DNA from: Gammaproteobacteria bacterium
GTDB lineage: Bacteria > Pseudomonadota > Gammaproteobacteria > Xanthomonadales > Wenzhouxiangellaceae
DNA length: 42,604 nucleotides
Reading direction: 5' to 3'
NCBI GenBank assembly: GCA_021772985.1
Contig: JAJFKX010000033.1
Span: forward strand, 1 to 42,604
How positions within the stretch are numbered: position 1 is the first letter of the stretch; each line of letters starts with the position of its first letter. The notes under the pieces were generated by a model. The model saw only the letters and a list, made by a program, of their open reading frames with translations, was not told where the DNA came from and ran no database searches. Below, piece after piece: positions 35,587-42,604 of the stretch. A program made the position numbers and the translations under genes.

Positions 35587-37134
35587 ATGCAAACGCAACT
35601 TAACCCATCTGAAATCAGCGAACTGATTCGTCAGCGCGTAGAGCAACTGCAGGTTGCCGCTGATGCGCGTAACGAAGGTACCGTGGTCAGCGTATCTGAC
35701 GGTATCTGCCGGGTGCACGGCCTGGCCGATGCCATGCAGGGCGAAATGATTGAGTTCCCGGGTAACACTTTTGGACTGGCGCTTAATCTGGAACGCGATT
35801 CAGTGGGCGCAGTGGTACTGGGTGAGTATGGTCATATTTCAGAAGGCGATACGGTTAAATGTACCGGACGTATTCTGGAAGTCCCGGTAGGCGAAGGCCT
35901 GCTGGGCCGCGTAGTTAATGCGCTGGGCAATCCGATTGACGGCAAAGGCCCGATTGACAGCAGCAGTTTTGAACCGATTGAAAAAGTGGCGCCTGGGGTT
36001 ATTTCCCGCCAGTCGGTATCGGAGCCGGTACAGACCGGTTTGAAATCGATTGATGCGATGGTGCCGATTGGCCGTGGTCAGCGTGAATTGATCATTGGTG
36101 ATCGCCAGACCGGTAAAACTGCAGTGGCCATTGATGCCATCATCAACCAGAAAGGCACCGGCATTAAATGTATATATGTTGCGGTTGGCCAGAAGCAGTC
36201 ATCGGTGGCGGGTGTGGTCCGCAAACTGGAAGAACATGGCGCAATGGATCACACCATTGTAGTCAACGCCAGTGCATCCGAGTCTGCAGCGATGCAGTAT
36301 ATTGCCCCTTATGCAGGTTGCGCGATGGGTGAATATTTCCGTGACCGCGGTGAAGATGCACTGATCATATATGATGATTTGACCAAGCAGGCCTGGGCTT
36401 ATCGCCAGGTATCGCTGCTGTTACGTCGCCCGCCGGGCCGTGAAGCCTATCCAGGTGATGTGTTTTACCTGCATTCCCGCTTGTTGGAACGGGCTGCACG
36501 AATCAACGCCGAGCAGGTGGAAAAACTGACCAATGGTGAAGTCACCGGTCAAACCGGTTCATTAACCGCATTACCGATTATTGAAACCCAGGCAGGTGAC
36601 GTATCTGCGTTTGTACCAACCAACGTGATCTCAATTACCGATGGTCAGATCTTCCTGGAAACCGATCTGTTCAACGCCGGTATTCGCCCAGCAATTAATG
36701 CTGGTCTGTCGGTATCGCGTGTGGGTGGTGCGGCACAAACCAAGATCATCAAGAAACTGGGTGGCGGTGTGCGTTTGGCACTGGCCCAGTACCGTGAATT
36801 GGCGGCGTTTGCCCAGTTTGCTTCGGACCTGGATAAAACCACCCGGGCACAATTGGAGCGCGGACAGCGGGTTACTGAATTGATGAAGCAGCCACAGTAC
36901 AGCCCCTTAAGTATCGCTGAAATGGCGGTCAGTCTGTATGCCGCCAATGAAGGTTATCTGGATGACCAGCCACTGGATAAGGTGGGTTCATTCGAAGCGG
37001 CGTTGCATGCTTTCATGGGCAACAACCATGCCGACTTCATGAATAACATCAACGACACCGGTAACTGGAATGATGAGCTGGCCACCCAGATGGGTGAGGC
37101 AGTTGCTGAATTCAAGAAAACCGGTAGTTGGTAA
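35587..37134 (+). CDS. atpA: ATP synthase subunit alpha
   Basis: The 515-residue F1 subunit has the N-terminal barrel ([25 protein letters not shown]), the P-loop GDRQTGKT at residues 171-178, [44 protein letters not shown], and the arginine-finger region [12 protein letters not shown]. It holds a non-catalytic nucleotide site. AAGGA precedes the ATG. Confidence 0.98.
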   Translation: MQTQLNPSEISELIRQRVEQLQVAADARNEGTVVSVSDGICRVHGLADAMQGEMIEFPGNTFGLALNLERDSVGAVVLGEYGHISEGDTVKCTGRILEVPVGEGLLGRVVNALGNPIDGKGPIDSSSFEPIEKVAPGVISRQSVSEPVQTGLKSIDAMVPIGRGQRELIIGDRQTGKTAVAIDAIINQKGTGIKCIYVAVGQKQSSVAGVVRKLEEHGAMDHTIVVNASASESAAMQYIAPYAGCAMGEYFRDRGEDALIIYDDLTKQAWAYRQVSLLLRRPPGREAYPGDVFYLHSRLLERAARINAEQVEKLTNGEVTGQTGSLTALPIIETQAGDVSAFVPTNVISITDGQIFLETDLFNAGIRPAINAGLSVSRVGGAAQTKIIKKLGGGVRLALAQYRELAAFAQFASDLDKTTRAQLERGQRVTELMKQPQYSPLSIAEMAVSLYAANEGYLDDQPLDKVGSFEAALHAFMGNNHADFMNNINDTGNWNDELATQMGEAVAEFKKTGSW

Positions 37135-37180
37135 ACACCAGTAATTATTTGCACAGGTAAACGGCAGGCGGAACCCAATC

Positions 37181-38050
37181 ATGTCAGGCGCAAGAGAAAT
37201 TGTCAGCAAGATTCGCAGCGTTAAAAACACCCGCAAGGTGACCAAAGCGCTGGAGATGGTCTCGGCCAGCAAGATCAAAAAATCGCAGGAACTGATGTCA
37301 GCATCACGTCCCTATGCAAGGATGATCAAGCAGGTGATCGGCCATTTATCCGCAGCCACCCCGGAATATACACATCCGTTTACGGTTACCCGGGACGAGA
37401 TCAAGTCGGTGGGTTATGTGGTGGTTTCTACCGATCGTGGATTGTGTGGTGGTTTGAATACCAATCTGTTTCGTATGGTGCTTGCCGATATGAGTACTCA
37501 GATAGAGGCCGGTGCCAGTATCAAGGTAGTTACCATCGGCCGCAAAGCGAGCCAGTATTTCCGTAATATCAGCGGAATAGAAGTGGTCGCTCACACTGCT
37601 AATATTGGTGAGAAGCCGCAAATTGCTGATTTAATCGGTGTGATGAAAACCGTATTTGATGCTTATCACAATGGTGAGCTGGATCGCCTGCAACTGGCGT
37701 ATAACGACTTCATCAACACCATGGCCCAACAGGCGCTGGTCAGTCAGTTGCTGCCATTGCCGGAAGCGGAAGACAGTGACCAACTGCTGCAGCACTGGGA
37801 TTACATTTATGAACCAGAAGCCCGTGAGCTATTGGATGAAGTGTTAACCCGGTATGTGGAGTCGCTGGTGTATCAGGCGGTATTGGAAAACCTGGCCAGT
37901 GAGCATGCCGCACGGATGGTGGCGATGAAGAGTGCCTCGGATAATGCCTCCGATTTGATCGATGACCTGAACCTGGCTTACAACAAGGCGCGTCAGGCGG
38001 CGATCACTCAGGAAATTTCCGAAATTGTCGGTGGCGCAGCAGCGGTATAA
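37181..38050 (+). CDS. atpG: ATP synthase subunit gamma
   Basis: The 289-residue central shaft has [28 protein letters not shown] at the N-terminus, [15 protein letters not shown] in the middle and [53 protein letters not shown] at the C-terminus. All are strongly conserved. The next gene, unusually not atpD, starts 5 nt after the stop. Confidence 0.98.
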   Translation: MSGAREIVSKIRSVKNTRKVTKALEMVSASKIKKSQELMSASRPYARMIKQVIGHLSAATPEYTHPFTVTRDEIKSVGYVVVSTDRGLCGGLNTNLFRMVLADMSTQIEAGASIKVVTIGRKASQYFRNISGIEVVAHTANIGEKPQIADLIGVMKTVFDAYHNGELDRLQLAYNDFINTMAQQALVSQLLPLPEAEDSDQLLQHWDYIYEPEARELLDEVLTRYVESLVYQAVLENLASEHAARMVAMKSASDNASDLIDDLNLAYNKARQAAITQEISEIVGGAAAV

Positions 38051-38055
38051 ATAAC

Positions 38056-40030
<1,975 letters not shown>

Positions 40031-40060
40031 TTGCAGTCAACCGGAACTCGGAATTAGATA

Positions 40061-40483
40061 ATGAACACCATTAAGTGCGACATAGTCAGTGCCGAAAAGT
40101 CGATTTACTCCGGCGAAGCCACCATGGTTTTCGCCACCGGTCAAATGGGCGAACTGGGCATCGCGCCCCGGCATGCACCATTGCTGACAAAACTGGCTCC
40201 GGGCCAGGTGCGATTGCAGCAGGCGGATGGTGAAGAGCTGGATTTCTACGTATCCGGCGGTTTGCTGGAAGTGCAACCGCATTTAGTGACTGTTTTGGCG
40301 GATACTGCTGAAAGGGCGGAAGACCTTGATGAAGCAGCAGCGATTCATGCTAAGGAGGAAGCTGAAAGGGCATTAGCTGATCGTGCTGGGGAGCATGATA
40401 TTGCGGAGGCGCAGGCGCAGTTGGTGCAGGCGCAGGCACAGTTGCAGGCGCTGGCGCGGTTGAGGAAGAAGATTAGCCGGTAG
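40061..40483 (+). CDS. atpC: ATP synthase subunit epsilon
   Basis: The 140-residue subunit has the beta-sandwich ([70 protein letters not shown]) and a C-terminal helical hairpin rich in Ala, Gln and Glu that can inhibit the enzyme. A GGAACTCGGAA stretch just upstream resembles the heptamer of 31499-31610. The ribosome binding site is weak. Confidence 0.97.
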   Translation: MNTIKCDIVSAEKSIYSGEATMVFATGQMGELGIAPRHAPLLTKLAPGQVRLQQADGEELDFYVSGGLLEVQPHLVTVLADTAERAEDLDEAAAIHAKEEAERALADRAGEHDIAEAQAQLVQAQAQLQALARLRKKISR

Positions 40484-40514
40484 TTATATCGTCTATATTC
40501 ACTAGCATCGCGTC

Positions 40515-40534
40515 ATTCCCACGAAAGTGGGAAT
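40515..40534. terminator. Hairpin after the atp operon (palindrome 1)
   Basis: ATTCCCAC-GAAA-GTGGGAAT is a perfect 8-bp stem with a GNRA-type loop, 31 nt after atpC. It is followed by ATCTATCTTT, a poor T tract, so it may terminate weakly or be a dispersed palindrome. Confidence 0.5.
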
Positions 40535-40581
40535 CTATCTTTAAAAGCATTGAATCTACTCTAAACTAGCTGGGTTTCTCG

Positions 40582-40603
40582 TTCCCACGCTTCCGCGTGG
40601 GAA
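40582..40603. repeat. Hairpin after the atp operon (palindrome 2)
   Basis: TTCCCACGC-TTCC-GCGTGGGAA is a perfect 9-bp stem and resembles palindrome 1 (TTCCCAC core), which suggests a dispersed repeat family rather than two unrelated terminators. Confidence 0.6.
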
Positions 40604-40622
40604 TGTATAGGCTTAGAGAAGT

Positions 40623-40801
40623 TTAGTTGCACCAATCCATTTCATTCCAATCAGATAAATTATGCAATCCAAGTTCATTCGGGTGTGTTTTGTTATGAAA
40701 GTAAATAAAACGTTTAACCCAATGCACAGAGGCACGTTCGGTTTGCAAACTATAATGCCGTTGATGGCATGACGCATCTGATCCAGTAGTTTAGGTTTCA
40801 T
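40623..40801 (-). pseudogene. Integron-type tyrosine integrase, N-terminal fragment with frameshift
   Basis: From the ATG complement at 40799-40801 the minus strand reads MKPKLLDQMRHAIN. After a one-base slip, another frame reads HYSLQTERASVHWVKRFIYF and then HNKTHPNELG. Together these are the N-terminal SAM-like core-binding domain of integron-type integrases. Restoring a single base in AACGG near 40760 would join them. The catalytic domain with the Arg and Tyr residues is absent, and a stop follows at 40623. It is a dead relic. Confidence 0.8.
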
Positions 40802-40819
40802 TATGGGCACTGCTATCAA

Positions 40820-41183
40820 TTGACCTTATGAAACGATAAACGCCATAATAAGACAGGGATATCAGCAAATAGAGGGAAAAACTGTACGAAATAGGCCTGA
40901 TACCACAGCTTATGCTGTTATATCAGATGCTAAATTCTCTGGATAACTCTTATATTTCAAGAAATTAAGATCAGTTACAAAGGTTTATATGGACTATACG
41001 GCAGTTGCAGTTTAGTTCTTGGATATACAGCAACAGCTGTTATATTCAAGGCAAAGGGCGAGAAGAAAAGCAATGAAAGACAGACGCTTACCGATAAAAA
41101 GCATGTGCAATGTATCAATTTTCGATGTTATACAGCATGCGCTGTATAGTTATAGTTAGGCGAGAAAAACAAAGGGATTTTAT
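40820..41183. promoter_or_regulatory. Non-coding region with three iterated hairpins upstream of the AlbA_2 gene
   Basis: ACAGC-N4-GCTGT occurs three times: 40905-40918 (loop TTAT), 41027-41040 (AACA) and 41132-41145 (ATGC). The flanks are alike, with TATA before the first arm in copies 2 and 3 and TATA after the second arm in copies 1 and 2. The third copy overlaps a TATAGT that could serve as a -10. A good ribosome binding site AAAGGGA is at 41171-41177. No gene is seen in this 360-nt stretch. Confidence 0.6.
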
Positions 41184-42485
41184 ATGAGTAGCGTACAGCA
41201 CCATTTAAATAAAGATGACCCGCTTACGAGAGAGACTGCGGTTTTTCTTGTGAGGTACGCAGAAGAAGATGACCGAGTTGATTATAAACAAACTATAGAC
41301 CCCGCATCAGAAAAAAATTTACTTGACCTAACCAAAGATATATCAGCTTTTGCAAATACTTATGGTGGATATTTGGTATTTGGAATTAATGACGGTGAAA
41401 AAAAAGTAGTCGGTCTATCACGAGCGGTTGCTGATGCGATTAAAGACGTAAATTTCCTACAACAAAAAATAAATAGGCACTTAGAACCAAACATAACTAA
41501 TCTTAGAGCCAAGGAATTTAAAATAGACGGCAAGTCTATAGTTGTTACTTATATACCTCAATCTGCGGGCACTACCCACATGATTAGTAAAGATGGGAGC
41601 TTTCAGCATCTCAGCAGTAAACAAAAGCAATTACTATTTAAAGGTACTTTGTATGTAAGAAGAAGTGCTGGTAATCACCTGGGTGACTCAAAAGATTTGG
41701 ATGATTTAATTGAAAGAAGAATTGATCAATTTCGAGATGCGCTATTAGATAAAGTGGCTAAAGTTGTTAGATCACCAGCTAGCAGTGGTGTTTTTATTTT
41801 ATCTAAAGACCCCGGTGATGAAGGTGCTAAACGCTACATAATAGAGGATTCTCCAGATTCAGTTGCTATTAAAGGCATGAGCTTTACTGTCGCACCAGAG
41901 GGTTTTGAGGAAGAAATAGCTGCTTGGTCTGTTTTATCTCGAGGCGCTTCAGAGTCTATTCCTTCACCTGTTGTAATATGGAGGTGGTTTGTAAATAGGA
42001 ATAGTATAAATGTTAGTGAGAAGCACAGACTTGCTATCTATCAGTTTTCTCTATGGAGCCAAGTACCTTCCTTTTACTGGATACAGGATATTAAATCAGC
42101 AAAGATAAGAGAAGCTTTACTTGAAGCCGTTAGAAACAGACCAAATAATGATGGTGTCAATGAGATGCTAATTGTTGCAAGTTTTCTAGGTCGCGGTGTA
42201 TATACAAGTGTTTTATCAATACTGGGCGATTACAAAAACAGACTAAACAAACCAATGCAAAAATTCCCAGAGTTTGGCCCTAGAAAGGCATTCGGAACTA
42301 TTCAAAGAGGAAAACATGTAACATTAACAGCATTTAAAAAAGAAATGCGAGATAAGCTCAATGAACTATCTTCAGTTGTTAATAAAACGGGTAAGCCTCC
42401 AGCTTTACTTAAAAAACTCTATAAGAAAGATATGAAAGATATAGGACAGGCACGATCCATGGACAAAGATACAGGACAGGCATGA
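41184..42485 (+). CDS. AlbA_2/Schlafen-type putative DNA-binding ATPase-like protein
   Basis: The 433-residue protein starts at ATG 41184 after AAAGGGA. Residues about 25-170 match the AlbA_2 (Schlafen AlbA-like) domain: EEDDRVDYKQTI, LLDLTKDISAFANTYGGYLVFGINDGEKKVVGL, and later LLFKGTLYVRRSAGNHL. Such domains occur in regulators and in phage-defence or RNA-cleaving proteins. The middle and C-terminal parts are unfamiliar. The gene is AT-rich compared with the atp operon. Its last 17 codons (KDIGQARSMDKDTGQA and stop) are encoded by two copies of dispersed repeat R, so the native C-terminus has probably been replaced. Its function is unknown. Confidence 0.8.
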   Translation: MSSVQHHLNKDDPLTRETAVFLVRYAEEDDRVDYKQTIDPASEKNLLDLTKDISAFANTYGGYLVFGINDGEKKVVGLSRAVADAIKDVNFLQQKINRHLEPNITNLRAKEFKIDGKSIVVTYIPQSAGTTHMISKDGSFQHLSSKQKQLLFKGTLYVRRSAGNHLGDSKDLDDLIERRIDQFRDALLDKVAKVVRSPASSGVFILSKDPGDEGAKRYIIEDSPDSVAIKGMSFTVAPEGFEEEIAAWSVLSRGASESIPSPVVIWRWFVNRNSINVSEKHRLAIYQFSLWSQVPSFYWIQDIKSAKIREALLEAVRNRPNNDGVNEMLIVASFLGRGVYTSVLSILGDYKNRLNKPMQKFPEFGPRKAFGTIQRGKHVTLTAFKKEMRDKLNELSSVVNKTGKPPALLKKLYKKDMKDIGQARSMDKDTGQA

Positions 42486-42493
42486 TTCAAAAA
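42435..42493. repeat. Dispersed repeat R, two tandem copies at the 3' end of the AlbA_2 gene
   Basis: AAAGATATAGGACAGGCACG (from 42435) and AAAGATACAGGACAGGCATG (from 42465) are 30 nt apart. The second copy continues for a 29-base exact match with 10110-10138, plus the nearby CATAGAAATC at 42502. Confidence 0.85.
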
Positions 42494-42604
42494 TTGGGTT
42501 GCATAGAAATCTTATTAAGCGAAACCTAATAAAACCTGAGTTACCTCCGCCTGAGAGGCATAAATAGGGTAAATACCATAGGAAAAACTCCAGCACTCTT
42601 GAAT

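Noticed and set aside
40613-40819. A 68-residue minus-strand protein
   Set aside because: Only its first part makes sense, as the start of an integrase. The remainder is the shifted frame of the same gene.
40905-41145. LexA boxes
   Set aside because: The order is ACAG...CTGT with a short loop, the reverse of the CTGT-N8-ACAG SOS box.
41151-41162. GTTAGGC before the AlbA_2 gene as an attC end
   Set aside because: No complementary GCCTAAC-type sequence upstream; the nearby hairpins follow another pattern.

Overview
The window reads as a stretch of a gammaproteobacterial chromosome of moderate GC. The basis is the gene content: a hisG-D-C-B-H-A-F-IE operon with bifunctional HisB and HisIE and a long-form HisG, headed by a TrpR/YerC-like regulator (an arrangement I associate with Xanthomonadales and relatives), plus an atpIBEFHAGDC operon whose proteins closely resemble those of gammaproteobacteria. 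I cannot name the genus.

Layout. 1-7183 (+): the 3' end of a biosynthetic cluster. It holds a non-ribosomal peptide synthetase cut by the left edge (A-T-C-A-T-TE), a PaaK/CapK-like adenylate-forming enzyme and a SufS-like cysteine desulfurase that overlaps it. 7333-18815: an accessory region. A small secreted protein gene occurs three times here, each copy with the same upstream region and the same UUCG-loop terminator. Between the copies lie a pseudouridine synthase, an IS30 remnant, a REP-associated (RAYT-type) transposase, and a string of small cassette-like genes (PhzF, PD40 lipoprotein, DoxX, SnoaL-like, GGCT-like, DUF1801, unknowns). Several attC-like sites and one mosaic methyltransferase/reductase remnant lie among them. 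18901-23622 (+): penicillin-acylase-family hydrolase, Xi-class glutathione transferase, and a CsgG-like lipoprotein with an SH3 domain.

23718-31170 (-): the histidine operon, with most junctions being 4-nt ATGA overlaps. A perfect 20-bp palindrome sits between the -35 and -10 of its promoter and is a candidate operator for the first gene's product. 31307-31616: a REP-like inverted pair and a 174-bp heptanucleotide tandem repeat that runs to within 5 nt of the start codon of a 2-hydroxyacid dehydrogenase gene (31622-32497).

32648-40483 (+): the F1Fo ATP synthase operon, with two departures from the usual form. The a subunit carries about 62 extra residues between its essential Arg and Gln helices, and a lipoprotein gene sits between atpG and atpD. 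40484-42604: palindromes, a frameshifted N-terminal fragment of an integron-type integrase, three iterated ACAGC-N4-GCTGT hairpins, and a low-GC AlbA_2/Schlafen-type gene. The last codons of that gene are supplied by a dispersed repeat that also interrupts the IS30 remnant.

How they fit together: housekeeping operons (his, atp) and metabolic genes frame one large accessory region (about 7.3-18.8 kb) and a smaller one (after 40.5 kb). Both accessory regions carry traces of the same short repeat family and of integron-type recombination. All assignments come from reading the sequence and remembered family motifs; no database search was run.
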